Below are positions 1-11,732 of a stretch of 64,000 bases of DNA, one piece after another; within the stretch, counting starts at the first letter, position 1, and every line of letters begins with the position of its first letter. A model generated the notes under the pieces. That model was given only the letters and a program-made list of their open reading frames with translations. It searched no databases and was not told the DNA's origin. The translations under genes and the position numbers were made by a program. This DNA is from Perilla frutescens. Taxonomy: Eukaryota > Streptophyta > Magnoliopsida > Lamiales > Lamiaceae. The stretch lies in NCBI GenBank assembly GCA_026008535.1, contig BRKX01000003.1, positions 57,871,001 through 57,935,000 of the forward strand, in the 5' to 3' direction.

Positions 1-132
1 GCTCAATATTCCTCAAGAGGGTATCAACAGTCTGATACAGGGCATTCTCCATGTTATCCAGCCTTTTCATGGTCATTCTGGTAGCATTCTCTTCTTGCTG
101 TGCCCTTCCGCCTGGTGTCTTTCTGCTTGTCC
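1..132 (-). CDS. Start of the post-pol coding region of element A (cut by the window edge)
   Basis: Read leftward from 132, one frame stays open for all 43 codons to the window edge. It encodes a basic Thr/Ser/Arg start followed by a heptad-like stretch (Met-Lys-Arg-Leu-Asp, then Leu and Val at helical spacing). The stretch resembles the coiled-coil end of the extra ORF in element C near 20402-20490. It lies between pol and the missing 3' LTR, the env position of Athila elements. No signal peptide or membrane segment is visible in this short piece. It could be chance open sequence, although the candidate splice acceptor just upstream supports a real exon. Confidence 0.4.
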
Positions 133-154
133 CTATAGAAAATGAAAACAGAAT
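133..154 (-). promoter_or_regulatory. Candidate 3' splice site before the post-pol region of A
   Basis: Read on the minus strand, a pyrimidine-rich tract (tctgttttcattttctatag) ends in AG at 134-133, directly before the open frame at 132-1. Athila-type elements are thought to express the region after pol from a spliced RNA. Element C has a stronger candidate acceptor at the matching place. Confidence 0.38.
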
Positions 155-322
155 GCTCGAAGGGTATGCCTTCGGCACAAAATAAATAGGGTTGCTCTCC
201 TCTCATCCTCAACTACATCTTGCATTTTTTTTTCAGACAGATAATAGAAAACTCTCCTAATCTAGTTTGATAAATTAGAAAAATACTTATTAAAATTACT
301 GAAAAAGAAATAAATTAAAAAC

Positions 323-338
323 CTGGGTTGCCTACCAG
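323..338 (-). other. Conserved post-pol hairpin, copy in element A
   Basis: The sense-strand stem CTGGT/CCCAG closes on the loop AGGCAA, with one mismatch next to the loop. A GCGCT-type motif lies just 5' of it. It sits about 100 nt downstream of the integrase stop at 439. B (11669-11686) and C (22307-22322) carry the same loop at the same place with different, compensating stems. Confidence 0.6.
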
Positions 339-438
339 TAGCGCCCTAGTTACTGTCGTGGGCACGACACCTTCCAATTCAGATATAGATAGGCTCCACG
401 AGCCAGACCACTCTAACATCTTGGTCTGCATGCCCCAG

Positions 439-1652
439 TTAAGGTTTCAGTCTGTGGCCATTAACCTTGAAACGCCCTCCAGTATCTGGATTCTTTAGCT
501 CAACTGCTCCATTGGGGCATTCCGCATACACTTCAAATGGACCAACCCACTTGGTCCTCAGACTTCCTCCCATCAATTTAAACCTTGAATGGTACAAAAG
601 AACTTGCTGCTCCGGAGTGAATCTCTTCCTTCTAATCACTTGATCATGGAGCCTCTTCATTTTTTCCTTGTAAAGAACAGCATTGTCATAGGCTTCCATT
701 CTCATTTCTTGCAGCTCTTGAATCTGAAATTTTCTGGTATGCCCTGTTGTATCCTTATCTATATTCAGTCTCTGGAGTGCCCATCGTGCCTTGTATTCCA
801 GCTCTACCGGTAGATGGCAGCATTTCCCAAACAGCATCCTATATGGGGACATCCCGATTGGAGTTTTGAAAGCAGTTCGGTATGCCCACAGGGCATCATC
901 CAGATGTTGACTCCAATCCTTCCGACTTGGATTAACTACCTTCCCAAGAATGGCTTTAATTTCTCGATTTGAAACTTCAGCTTGGCCATTCACTTGTGGA
1001 TGATAGGCTATGTAACTCGATGGTTCACCCCATATTTCTTCAATAATTTTTCCAGCATTTGGTTGCAAAAATGGGTCCCTTGATCGCTGATGATGGACCT
1101 GGGTACACCAAACCGGCTGAAAATATGAGATTTCAGAAATGCGGCTACTACTCTTGCATCATTGGTAGGAGTAGTCTTGGCTTCCACCCATTTGGACACA
1201 TAGTCCACTGCCAGGATAATGTAATGGTTTTCCCTAGAGTTTGCGAGGGGTCCCATGAAATCCATTCCCCAAACATCGAAAATCTCCACTGGCATGATGG
1301 GTGTCATGGGCATTTCGTTCCTTCTTCTGATGTTTCCAACTCTCTGGCACTGATCACATCTCCTGCATACGTTGTGGGCATCCTTGAAAATCATGGGCCA
1401 AAAGAACCCACAGTCCAGAATTCTTCTTGCTGTTCGGTTTGGTCTGAAATGCCCTCCGCAAGCAAAGTTATGGCAATGCTTCAAAATATCCTCAATTTCA
1501 TTGTCAGGGACACATCTTTTTATGATCTGATCAGCACACCTCCTCCATAGAATAGGACTGTCCCATGTATAAAACTTGCTCTCGTGCCTCAATTTATTCT
1601 TTTGGTACCTCGAGTACCCACTTGGCAGCTCCCCTGACTCCAAATAATTCAC
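439..1652 (-). pseudogene. Integrase of element A (broken)
   Basis: Integrase would insert the cDNA into host chromatin. An HHCC zinc-binding domain is seen in the first part (His-x3-His pair, then CDQCQ). It is followed by the first catalytic Asp in GMDFMGP, the second in IISDQGTHF, and the Glu in the NGQAEVSNREIK segment. The C-terminal part keeps the RSRW/RTKWVGPFEV-like GPY/F-type region and ends at 439. The reading frame changes between 1008 and 1068, so one open frame ends just after the second Asp and the rest continues in another frame. The catalytic residues can be seen, but they are not in one frame. Confidence 0.85.
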
Positions 1653-3212
1653 TATATCTGCATACTAGGGTTCTCGTGTGCCCCGTACTGAGTACAAATG
1701 CTCATCAGGGAAATGATCCGTAATGGGCATTGCATCGCCTTTTTCATTCAGCACCCGGCTCAGATGATCAGCTACCAAATTCTGTGCCCCACTCTTATCT
1801 TTTATCTCAACATCAAACTCCTACAAGAGCAGGATCCATCTAATTAGTCTCGGCTTAGTCTCCTTCTTGGTCATCAAGTGCTGCAGGGCACCGTGATCTG
1901 TGTAAACAATACTCTTCGTGCCTAAAAGATAGGACCGAAACTTCTCAAATGCAAAAACTACTGCTAGCAGCTCCTTTTCAGTAGTGGTGTAATTACACTG
2001 TGCCCCATTCAGAGTTTTGGAAGCATAGTAAATTACATGGCTTTCTTTTCTTCTTTTCTGACCCAGTACAGCGCCCACAGCGTAGCAACTGGCATCACAC
2101 ATAATCTCAAAGGGCATTCCCCAATCTGGTGGTTGAATAACTGGTGCTGTGACCAGTTGCTTTTTCAGGGTATCGAATGCCCTCTTGCAGTTTTCATCAA
2201 AATCAAACGGCACATCTTGCTGCAACAAATGAGTAATGGGCTGGGCAATTTTTGCAAAATCTTTTATGAACCTTCTCTAGAATCCAGCGTGCCCCAGGAA
2301 GCCTCTCACTTGTTTCACCGAAGTGAGGTATGGCAATTTCTCAATTATATCCACTTTGGCTTTATCGACCTCAATGCCCCTCTCAGAAATCACGTGGCCC
2401 AGTACAATGCCCTCTCTGACCATGAAATGACATTTTTCATAATTCAGCACCAGGCATTTGTCCACACACCGCTACAACACATTCTCCAGATTATCTAAAC
2501 ATTGATCAAAGCAGCGTCCATACACCGTGAAGTCATCCATGAACACTTCAATGCAGTTCTCAAGTAGGTCGGAGAATATGCTCATCATACAACGCTGAAA
2601 TGTGCCCGGAGCATTGCAGAGGCCAAAGGCCATTCTGCGATAGGCAAAGGTGCCGAATAGGCATGTGAATGTTGTTTTCTTCTGATCCTCTTGATTGACT
2701 GCTATCTGCATGTATCCTGAGTATCCGTCCAAGAAACAAAAGAACTTGTTCCCTGTGGGTCTCTCCAGCATCTAGTCAATGAACGGAAGTGGAAAATGAT
2801 CCTTCCGGGTGACCGTGTTCAGCTTCCGGTAATCAATGTAAACTCTCCAGCTAGTTTGCAGTCGTGTGGGCACAAGCTCTCCTTTCTCATTTTTCACAAC
2901 TTGAATGCCCGACTTCTTGGGCACAACATGGATTGGACTGACCCACTTGCTGTCTAAAATTAGGTATATAATGCCCTGGTCCAGCAGCTTAATTATCTCT
3001 TTTAGCACCACATCCTTCATCACCGGATTGAGCTTTCTTTGTGGATCATGAACGGGCTTTGCATCATCTTCCAACAATATCTTGTACATGCAAACCGTTG
3101 GGCTAGTGCCTTTTATATCAGCCAATGTCCATCTGAGTGCCTCTTTGTACAATCTCAACAATCTCAATAGGCGGTCTTCATCAGCTTGATTCAACCCCGC
3201 ACTAATTATCAC
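1653..3212 (-). pseudogene. Reverse transcriptase and RNase H of element A (broken)
   Basis: Gypsy-type RT with the palm motifs FLDGYSGYMQI and VFMDDFTVYG; the FMDD form is common in Athila-like RT. RNase H follows with MCDASCYAVGAVLGQ and TTTEKELLAVVFAFEKFRSYLLG. The segment stays in one frame with in-frame stops near 2771, 2468, 2230 and 1820. It lies in a different frame from gag-protease upstream, so a frameshift falls between 3323 and 3212. The last part (1653-1820) is the tether to integrase. Confidence 0.86.
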
Positions 3213-3322
3213 TGGAGTGTCTCATTATCTCCTAAGTAGGCATACTTCAAATGCCTTGGCAATGCCTTCAGCTCCAGCATGGGCGCTCTAATAGTAGAAG
3301 GCATCATCCTGTCATCATTTCT

Positions 3323-4399
3323 CTAAATGGGCACACCATAGTCCACATAGCCGTATGGCATTTCTTCTAATGAATACAGCATCATAATTCCATCCCTTAT
3401 GTCATCATCTTCTTCCAGGGCATCCTGGTTAGTCAGTTCATCCCACAATGCCCATTCCAATGGCTCTCTGTTGCTCACCATGGATAGGGTAGATTGACTC
3501 GGGTGACGGAAGGTATTCACAAAACTACAATTCTCTGTATCTTGGGGGTGCTTCATGGCTTCAAAAATGTAAAATGTCACTTTCTCCCCATCAAATTCAC
3601 ACGTCAGTGTGCCCTTGTCCACATCAATCTTGGTTCGAGCTGTCTTCATGAAAGGTCTTTCCAGCAACAAAACTACTGAAGATTTTGAAGTCGCTGTGCC
3701 CATGTCAAGCACATAAAAATCTGCTGGGAATATAAGCTCATCTACTTTAACTAATACATCTTCAATCAGGCCTTCTGGATAAACATTAGATCGGTCAGCT
3801 AACTGAATAACCACACGGGTCTCCTTCAAAGGTCCAATCTTCAATTCTTTGAACACCGACAGGGGCATTACGTTGATTGATGCCCCCAAATCCAGCATGG
3901 CTTTTTCAACTTTTTTGTCTCCTATAATGCAAGGATTCATGAACATCCCTGGATCATCACACTTCTTGGATAACTTCCTTTGTATCACAGCTGATACATT
4001 TTCTCCAACTAGGAACCTTGCATCATCATTGAAGCGCACCTTTTTGGTGCAGAGTTCTTTTAGAAACCGGGCATACCGAGACACCTGTTTGATTGCTTCG
4101 ATCAGTGGAATGTTGATCTCCACTTTACTGAACACCTTCAGCATCTCCCTGGTTTCTTCTTTTCTTCTATTTTGTGCCAATCTCCCTGGAAAGGGAGGTT
4201 TTCGTCTCTCTGGAATGGGCACTTTGGCAGGCTGCTTGACTTCCGGAATAGGCACAGTATCATCCTGTGCAGCTTCTTGTGCCTCGTCCTCTTCAGGTAA
4301 TTTTTCTGCTTCTTCTTCCAAGGACACATTGTTCTTCTCTTCTACCGGTCTGACCATTTCCGAAAGCTCTTTTCCACTCCTCAATGCTACTGCATTCAC
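3323..4399 (-). pseudogene. Protease region of element A
   Basis: A retropepsin-like aspartic protease that would process the Gag-Pol polyprotein. The active-site motif is MLDLGASINVMP with DLGAS in place of DTG/DSG, which is usual for this lineage. The upstream part is Glu/Pro/Lys rich and links to gag; downstream it leads to the RT N-terminus. It shares a frame with gag but is separated from it by one TAA at about 4400. The equivalent point in element C is open. Confidence 0.85.
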
Positions 4400-5773
4400 T
4401 TATTCTCTCGGGTTTTCAACCTGGGAAGGCAGCTTCCCATTTTTCTCCTCCATCTTGTGCATGGCTTGAGCCAATTGATTGATTTTCTTGCTCATGTGCG
4501 AGAGACCAGCTCGGGTTTCTTGCTTAAATTTTTCATTCTCCTCAGCCATGGCATACACAAGATCCTCCAGCCTTTGCTTTCTCTTCTCTTCTGGCGGTGG
4601 TAATGGGCGTGCAGGATGTTCATCCTCTAGTCTTCTCCATCTAAAGTTTTCATGGTCTCTCCAGCCAGGGTTATAAGTCTGGGAATTGGGATCATATCTT
4701 CTGGAATGCCCATTCTGGCCACCAATAGCATTTACTGCTTCTACTTTATCTTGTAGAGTGGGGCATTCATCAGTAAAATGAGATACACTTTTGCATATTC
4801 CACAGGGTCTAGGCTTCTTTGCCATGCTCACACCAGACAAGATCTTTTCGATTTTGTCACATAATCTGTCAATCCTGCTGTCTTGGTCTGGTGCCCTCTC
4901 TGATTCACTGACAACCCGAATGCCCTCTCCGCTGAAGTCTCGGTTGTCTTCAGCCATCTCCGTGAGAATTCTGAATGCTTCAACAGGCTGCTTGTTCAGT
5001 ATAGACCCTCCACATGAGGCATTCACGATCATCCTCTCATGTGGTCTCAATCCTCCGACAAAATACTGAATCAAGTTATGTTCAGTAATCTGGTGCTGTG
5101 GGCATTTCGCCAGCATTGTCTGGAATCTTCCCCAGTAGACATAGAAACTTTCGTTAGTTCCCATCTTCAGGCTCCCTATCCTTCTTCTCATTTCTTGCAC
5201 TCTGGATGCTGGGAAATATTTTTCCAAAAACTTCTACTGAAGTTGTCTCCATGTGGTCACAGCGCCAGTCGGCAATGTGTACAGCCAGTCCCGTGCCACA
5301 TCCTGAAGAGTGAAAGGGAACGAGACCAACCGCACATACTCCTCTCGTCCATGGTCAGATGGTTGAGTCTGGCAAACCATCTCAAAGTTTTGCAAGTGTC
5401 TTTGTGGATCCTCTCCAGGCATTCCGTGGAATTTCGGCAAGATTTGGATAAAGTTCGCATGAATGTCCCAGTTCTGAGTCACTACTGGGAGCGTAATGCC
5501 CATTGGGTGTAGATTCATATTGGTCGGGAAGACCAACTGCCTTAGAGTCCGATTGTCTTCTTCGTTTCCTGCGGCCATGTTATGGATATGGCCGTTCTCA
5601 AAATGTTCTTCCTCCTCATGCCCTGCATCTCTTTGATCTTCAGGTGGCGGTGTGGGCTCACGAGGCCTATTTGCAGCTCGTCGTGCCCTCTTCACTGCTG
5701 CCCTATTTTTTCTCAAAGTCTTCTCTATCTCCGGATCGTACAATAGAGTTTCTTCTGAAGAGCTCATGGGCAT
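4400..5773 (-). pseudogene. Gag of element A
   Basis: Capsid/nucleocapsid precursor. It begins with an acidic N-terminus (ATG at 5773, with a second ATG six bases on), followed by an Arg-rich stretch and a Retrotrans_gag-type capsid (KFHGMPGEDPQRHLQNF, then RDWLYTLP). A CCHC zinc knuckle, CGICKSVSHFTDEC, would bind RNA. The C-terminus has a helical Met/Lys-rich stretch before protease. One TAG near 5234 splits it, and the two halves are in the same frame, so a single substitution explains the break. The N-terminus is similar in layout to gag of element C. Confidence 0.86.
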
Positions 5774-5819
5774 CAACTTCTAGGCACACCAGCTTGGAAA
5801 GTAAAATCACTGGAAATCA

Positions 5820-5839
5820 GATCCCCGGCAACGGCGCCA
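5820..5839 (-). other. Primer binding site of A (tRNA-Asp)
   Basis: On the plus strand these 20 bases read as the 3' end of plant tRNA-Asp(GUC) including CCA (gatccccggcaacggcgcca). The element's RNA would therefore pair with it. It lies four bases from the LTR edge at 5844, in the correct place for a minus-strand element. Confidence 0.92.
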
Positions 5840-5843
5840 ATTT

Positions 5844-6450
5844 TGACGCGCGGTCGTTTCGCGCTCAAAATGAATTTGTATGCTCCTATGCCCACAGCGA
5901 GCGTAGCTAGCTATGAGTAAGGGTCGATCGCACAGAAAGCTGATGCGATCTTACTTTCGAGTCACCAATCAGAAAAAGGGGGTTTTGGTATCGTGGTCAC
6001 AACAATGAAATTAAATCTGCAAAAAGAAACTAGAGAAATATCAAATAATAAAAGGTTCCGGAACTTGAACTAGAATCTAGTTTAACTCACACTCACTCGA
6101 TCATGGGCACAGCGATTTTCCTACACAATTAAGTCACCTAGTTATGGAGACCGGATTCCTCGCTACGTCTCCTTATTCATCCGTTCAGATTAGGTTTAAA
6201 GGTGATTCCTCGTCTATTAAACCCCTAACCTATCACCCACCCCCCGGTTCCCCAAAGAGATGTAGATAAACAGGAAGCAGTGTGCCCTACATAAACCTAA
6301 GTTTACTGTGTTTACTGATTCCTCGTGTACCCACAGTAACCCACCGATTTCCCAGTTACCATTTGAATTAACACACAGTCACGATTCGCTAATCCAATTA
6401 ACCCTGGTGTGCCCTCTACAACTAAAGAGTGATCAGCCACATTAGTTACA
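5844..6450 (-). repeat. 5' LTR of element A, first piece
   Basis: Starts TGACGC directly after the primer site and aligns with the solo LTR at 39352. The alignment stops at 6450, where element B begins, and resumes at 32203. The last five bases (TTACA, 6446-6450) form one copy of B's target duplication. Confidence 0.88.
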
Positions 6451-8297
6451 TGTTTGGGTCCACAAACTACTATTTATAATTTTCGGTTTATGCTCACTAG
6501 ACACTACTTAGGACCACACCCACAATTAGATGGGGTCAATTGTAGAAGCGATGAGCTTAACCCGAGTCGATCTCTCAAGAAAGACTTTATGTGAGAGAAT
6601 TATCTATAGGCTACACATGCTTTTCACAAAACAACTAAAATAAAATCTAAAGATTCTAACAAGGGCTTTGATGATGATTATACTACAAATTCGAAATAGA
6701 CAATAAGGCAAGGAGATTAAATGCAAAACACTGATTAAAACGAGATTAGCAGAAACAAGTTTGATTACGGTATTAGGGTGTAGATTCTCTCAATGGTTTT
6801 ATCACTATGCTTAAGTCAAATTGATAATGCTATTCTCACAAATATGATAGACCCTTCCAATTAGTTTAACTTCAATTCCTGTCACCGTCTATCCGTTAAA
6901 CCTCTCTTAGCTATACCATACATGCAAGATTAACATATTAGGCTTAGAAACCCCATGCACCTAACATTGAAGGAACCAATTTCCGGATTTAGATTCACAA
7001 TGAAGACTCCTCTAAATCCTATCAATTTTCAAGTAGTGATCAAGTACCTAAACATGAAAAGGCACAATTCCAACAACAACAATCAATCAAGAACAAGCAT
7101 AGATCAAAACCACATCGATCGTCTACCCCTTAATAAAGAGATTAGCCACTAAACATGTTCAAAACAACACAAATACCATAGGAGGAAGTCATTTCATAAA
7201 TCAAATGCAAATAACTCAAACTTCTACAATATTAAGTATCTTTCAATAGTTTTGGGACAAATCCCCACAAATATCCAAGAAATGTAAAGAAAATATAAGA
7301 GGAACCTCCTCCGAGCCTAGCTTCCGCGGATGCTCGTCGTCGGGCCTTTCTTCGTCTTTCCTTCTTTTAGCTTGGCTTGGTCCCCTTCTTCTCCCCCCTT
7401 CTTCTCTTCTCTTTTGTGGTGGTGTTGATGGTGAAAATGGTGAGGAATGGTGGTGTAGAGATTAGTGTGTGTAGTGTGTGTGAAAAGAGAGAGTGAATGG
7501 AGAGAGTCGTATCAATGGAGTCAATCCCTCAATTTTGATCATCTTTCCCAAATCTAATTTTTTCTTGATATCCCCCCGAGAGAGAGAGAGATCCGTCTAG
7601 CATTAAGGAAGAGAAAGAGAGAAGAAGAGCAAAAGGTGATGGGAGTTGATGGTAAATTTTGGAGATTTTTGGGAGCAAAGGCTACTCTAGAAGTTTTAGG
7701 GAATGACAATCCTAAAAAATCTCGCAATTAAAAAGGGCTCATAAAGTGAAAACGGGTGGATTTGCAAAGATCATGGGGGAGAAATGGACTCGAGAAGGAG
7801 AGGGATCAGTCCGTGTTCACAGGCTGCATGGCGCCGCGGGGGCGCGTGGCGCGCGGCGGGGGCCAGGAGCGCGGCGGGGCCTAGCCTCGCGGGTGCAGAG
7901 GGTGCCGCGGGGGCCAGCCCCGCGGGGGCATTGGGCACGGCGGGGCTCTCCTGCTGGCGCGGCGGGGGCGCGAGGCTCTCGGCCTTTTGGCGCCCCGCCC
8001 GCGCTCCTTAGCCCGCCCGTGCGGGTGCTTTTTCCTCCATTCCTTTTTAACCTTTCTTTCTTCTTTTGAGAACAACCAGCTCACTTATTCGGATTTGAAC
8101 TTGCCACCTAATTGCCGTAAAATACCTACTTTTATAATTAAGAGCTCAAGTTTTGCAACACTTGGCACAATTCATCATTAGAGCAATAAATACAAATAAA
8201 CACATAAAATCAACATATAATAATATAAATTTAAACAAAATAAATACTAAACACAATAAAATCAATAAATTAAAATGACACAATTAGACACTAAACA
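6451..8297 (-). repeat. 3' LTR of element B
   Basis: Runs from TGTTTGGG to CTAAACA, 1847 bp. It matches the split 5' LTR at 17347-17564 and 30582-32197. It holds a very GC-rich module (7831-8027) in otherwise AT-rich DNA and a (GA)n stretch near 7575-7625. The polypurine tract abuts its right edge. Confidence 0.92.
7831..8027. other. GC-rich G-run module in the B LTR
   Basis: About 200 bp of repeated gcgcggcgggggcgcg-like units, G-rich on the plus strand and C-rich in the element's own RNA. The same module is in the other B LTR (about 31727-31930). A related copy lies inside B at 11311-11487. Several G5 runs could form G-quadruplexes. The long open frames here are a side effect of base composition. 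Confidence 0.75.
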
Positions 8298-8336
8298 ACT
8301 CCCCCACACTTAGCTCTTTGCTTGTCCTCAAGCAAA
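8297..8336 (-). other. 3' polypurine tract and AGGA hairpin of element B
   Basis: In the sense direction an 8-bp perfect stem (tttgcttg/caagcaaa, 8317-8336) closes on the loop AGGA. It is followed by the tract AAGTGTGGGGG (8301-8312), which touches the LTR edge. The tract would prime plus-strand DNA synthesis. A second copy of the module is at 9232-9265. Confidence 0.85.
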
Positions 8337-9456
8337 CAAGAAAATTAAAAATATGAACCGAGAGGGAAATATTCACAAGGTGATCATGTAATTGTTAATT
8401 TGCATGGTTACCACAAAAGCATACATTAATCAAGAATGTGAACACAATCTCTTATCGAGTGAATCGCTTGTCTTCTCAAGTTTAGGAAATACACGCTAGC
8501 CCAGATTCAATAATTCACATCCTAAAAATCACATCCACATTTATTAAGGAGTTGCAAACACAGGATAAGGATCATTAGGTCAATTCATCGAGCATACCCG
8601 AGCTTCCTAATGTGGTTTCCCATACTTATCATGCAACACGTGAAGGAATTGACACACACATGAGAGGAGTAGAATCCGGACTGCAATCCCATTTATTTAC
8701 ACACATTCATGGGTGGTTATGGATCAAAAATCACAAGGTTCAACCATAGGGAGGACATCCCTAGTGTCCTTGCGTGGTCTCCCATACTCATAGTTGAATA
8801 AATCAACTAGAGGAGTAGAGATCCTTATTCCCCCCCCCCCCCCCCTTTTTTTAACTCAGAAAAATGATTAAAGGGAGTAGTTTTCAAGAACAAGGCTGAG
8901 CATGTTTCCTATTCTTTCAAGAGCAAGACTCTTCGACGTTAATCATAAAATTGTGATCTCATTCAAAATAATTCATGCTTAAGAGTGACACCACGAAACA
9001 TTTCATTCATTCAAGATCAACACGGAAGTAATTCCTTGAAGATTCATATCAAAAGTTTTCAAATTTGACCGTCGCGCAAGTTAAAATACTAAGTGGGAGA
9101 ATCACACAATACTTAGATAACTAAAAAAAATAAACATGCATATCAAAACCAACACAATTAACATAACGTCATTGATACTAACATATTAAAGCAAAAAATA
9201 ACAAAATTCGCTATATAACATAACATGCGCTCCCCCACACTTAAAAACATGCATTGTCCTCAATGAATGAAAACTGAATGCAAGCAAAAGAGATAAGAGA
9301 GTAGAGAACGTCACAATTTTGTAGAAAACCGGCAACGTGCGCGAGCTCCTACAAAACATGAGGCAACACAAATGGAAAATACGAACAATATATATAACAA
9401 AAACAACACACGCGAACACGAAGCATATATTAAACACGAAATACATAGAGGAATTA
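8337..9456 (-). other. Non-coding region of B between the extra ORF and 3' LTR
   Basis: No convincing coding frame. It contains a run of about 16 C followed by T at 8830-8852 and an internal hairpin/polypurine module at 9232-9265. Two loosely similar stretches contain tcccatact (around 8620 and 8790). Open frames here are short and low-complexity. Confidence 0.6.
9232..9265 (-). other. Internal polypurine tract and AGGA hairpin of element B
   Basis: The stem cattg/caatg (9252-9265) closes on AGGA. AAGTGTGGGGG follows on the sense strand (9232-9242). It is the same module as at the 3' LTR, about 0.9 kb internal, and lies some 190 nt after the stop of the extra ORF. Confidence 0.75.
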
Positions 9457-10896
9457 TTACTGCTCTGGTGGTGGATAAGGTGGTGGATTTCTTGGCGTGA
9501 AAGAGGAGGCAAGAGTCTATGCATCCCAGCTTGTTTGGAGGGCTTGGATTTGCTCATCGTGAGGGTCAACTCGAGCGTAGAGGCCTCGAACATCGTCATG
9601 GACGGCAGTGATATCATCGTGGATGGACTGAAAAGAGGCATCAATCCTCTCTTGCTACTGAATCATGCGGGCATTACTCTGTTGCCAATAGGTGGACATA
9701 GAATCCTGCAATTGAGTGCTAAAAGAGCTCATGGTATCGGTAATGGACTGCTGGAATTGACCCATCGTTGTGTCTATGTAGCCTTGGAATGAGCCCCAGT
9801 CCGTGGTAGGCATGTGGTATCCTTGATGCCCTGCATGTCCTCCTTGGTGCCTGTCGGCGTCATGCTCATCGTCGTCACCCTCTTCATTGGGCTCCTGTGG
9901 AGCTGACGAGGAACCTCCCGTGACTTCCATGGTATTGCGCTGGATTTACTTCAAGGTGCCGACACAAGTCCTCTTTGCATGAGGGCGCACCTCTCGCTCA
10001 TTGTAAATCACTTCGGCCCGCTTAAGCTCCCCTTTGTCGATTGTATGGGCGTCAAGGCGCCTGTACCCAGGTGGAGCTGGGGCATCTTCATCAAGTGCGC
10101 CAATTTTGGCACAAAGGGCGGAGATGAAGGCACAGAAAGAAGGGTGCTGGGTCTTTCTCATGACTGCGTCTTTGATAATGCTCAGAATGAAGATGGACGG
10201 ACACACTTTCCTGCCTTTCTTGGCACACCAAAGTAGGAAGACCTCAGTGGAATTCATCTTGCTGGTTTGCTCCTTACCCGAAATGTTGTATGCCAAGAAC
10301 TTGTGAACCACGGACAAGGTGGGATCCTCAATGAATTTGCTTGGAATGCCCTTTGTATTCCAATTCCGGAATCCCGAAATTTCATACCATGCATCCGCAG
10401 CATTGAAATCTGATGGCAGGTGCTTGATCCCCGAAGTTGGGAAATCAAAGTAATCCCGCAATTCAGCTAAAGTGAGGTTATAGTGCTCATCAAACATCCG
10501 GAAGATACAGCTCTTTCTTTCATCCTCGTCATATTGAAATGACACCAAAAATTCAAGCACGACATTATCATAAGCATAAAATTGCATCCGAGCAAAGGTT
10601 TGCATATTTAACACCTTAAGATACCCCATTATTTATTTTTCCAAATTCAACTCCCGCATCAACTTCCAATCAATGCAGTGAGGACAAGATATCTCATGGC
10701 TACGGAGAGTGAGGTAACGATTACCTTCATTGGGAGTTGTGATGAGGAATGGAGCTCCATATTTTCGTCGGAGGTCTGAGACCATTGGTGGGGAGCTTGT
10801 GTTTTTCGGTTCTTTGCCCTTGTCTGTGCCTGTGGATTTGCTAGCATTCTTGCTCTTATCCTTACCCTTGCCTCCAAAAATTTTGGGAAGCTTCAT
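9457..10896 (-). pseudogene. Extra ORF after pol in element B (env position)
   Basis: Starting at the ATG at 10896 it has a Lys/Ser-rich basic N-terminus (MKLPKIFGGKGKDKSKN). A folded domain with DNVVLEFLVSFQYD and LTLAELRDYFDFP follows. Then come an acidic patch, a Gln/Ser-rich helical stretch, and a Pro-rich end at 9457. The frame is constant but is cut by TAA near 10633, TAA near 9946, TAG near 9655 and a later TAG, most of them explainable as CAA or CAG changed to a stop. It is clearly related to the extra ORF of C: VVEFLSSFDF matches, as do the VHKFL/YHRFL and VFLLWC/LFLLDC blocks. I see no signal peptide or membrane anchor in the main domain, so an envelope role is not supported. Function unknown. 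Confidence 0.72.
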
Positions 10897-11310
10897 TTTT
10901 GGGCCCCTGGTTAGGAGGTTGGGACTTTGCAGGAGATGAAGTGCAGCAACAATTAGGGAGTAGAGCACGAGAAAATAGCCCGGCATGGCGGTGTAGCGCA
11001 GCGGGGCTGGATGGAGCGGCGAGGGTGTGAGAGGTTGGTGAGTTTTTGGTAGAATTTCGGGGGAAGAAGGAAAGAGGTGCTGTGAATTTTTAGCAGAACT
11101 TGGGAGTGAATTTTGGGGAAATGGAAGATAACGTACATGAGGATAGGGGGATTGAAAGAGTTAGGTGAGCTATCATTGAGGAAAGTGAGTACAAGTGTAC
11201 AGAGGAGGAGTACAAATGGTGAATTTAGTCCACAAGTGTTAAAAGAGGTGGGCCCCGTGGGGGAGGTATGTGTCCCTTAGAGGGAGAAGGTGAGGGAGAG
11301 CAAGGGAGAG

Positions 11311-11487
11311 GGCGCCCCGCGGGGGCGTGTGGGAAGAGCCCTGCGGGGGCATACAGCGCGGCGGGGGGCGTGAGGCGCGCGGTGGGGATCGTGGGGAGGA
11401 GCCCCGCGGGGGCGTCATGCGCGGCGGGGGCCGGGATGGCGCGGCGGGGGCGCGGGTGTCTCGGCCTTTTCGTGCCCCGCCCGCGCT
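11311..11487. other. Internal copy of the GC-rich LTR module in element B
   Basis: Shares with 7831-8027 the blocks gccccgcgggggc and gcgcggcgggggcgcg and the end block ctcggcctttt..gccccgcccgcgct, in the same order. It lies between the pol stop (11733) and the extra ORF (10896), where a promoter or RNA element for that ORF would be expected. Confidence 0.7.
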
Positions 11488-11668
11488 GTGTCTTTTTTTT
11501 TTCTTTCTGTTCCAAAAATTGCACTTCCTTGCTCTGTTTTCTCTGTTTTTCTTCTCTTCTCTCCCCCCTGCAAAATCAGTTTCCCCAATCAAAAATTTTC
11601 CACTCCAACAAAATACCATGAACCAATTAAAATTAAGGTAAGAGAAAATAAAGTTAAACAATAAAACT

Positions 11669-11686
11669 CATGGGTTGCCTCCCATG
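11669..11686 (-). other. Conserved post-pol hairpin, copy in element B
   Basis: A perfect 6-bp stem, CATGGG/CCCATG, closes on AGGCAA, with GCGCT just 5' of it on the sense strand. It is about 50 nt after the integrase stop. Confidence 0.75.
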
Positions 11687-11732
11687 CAGCGCTCATTTTA
11701 ATGTCTCGAGCTAGACGAAGTTTGTGGACAGT

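Noticed and set aside
5820..5839. Perfect tRNA-Asp 3' sequence, possible tRNA gene
   Set aside because: Only the last 20 bases match and the rest of a tRNA is missing. It abuts an LTR, as do the copies at 17324 and 27959, so these are primer sites.
7746..8084. Open frames on both strands in the GC-rich part of the B LTR
   Set aside because: Gly/Ala/Arg/Pro-rich in every frame, a result of the G-run composition. No domain, and the same applies at 11225-11661 and 31647-32081.
8830..8852. Run of about 16 C followed by T as a functional element
   Set aside because: Most likely simple slippage or a sequencing/assembly artefact. There is no second copy in the window to compare.
10900..10986. Signal or membrane segment at the start of the B extra ORF (YFLVLYSLIVAALHLL)
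   Set aside because: It lies upstream of a better ATG at 10896 and has no match in C. It is probably untranslated or spliced-out sequence.
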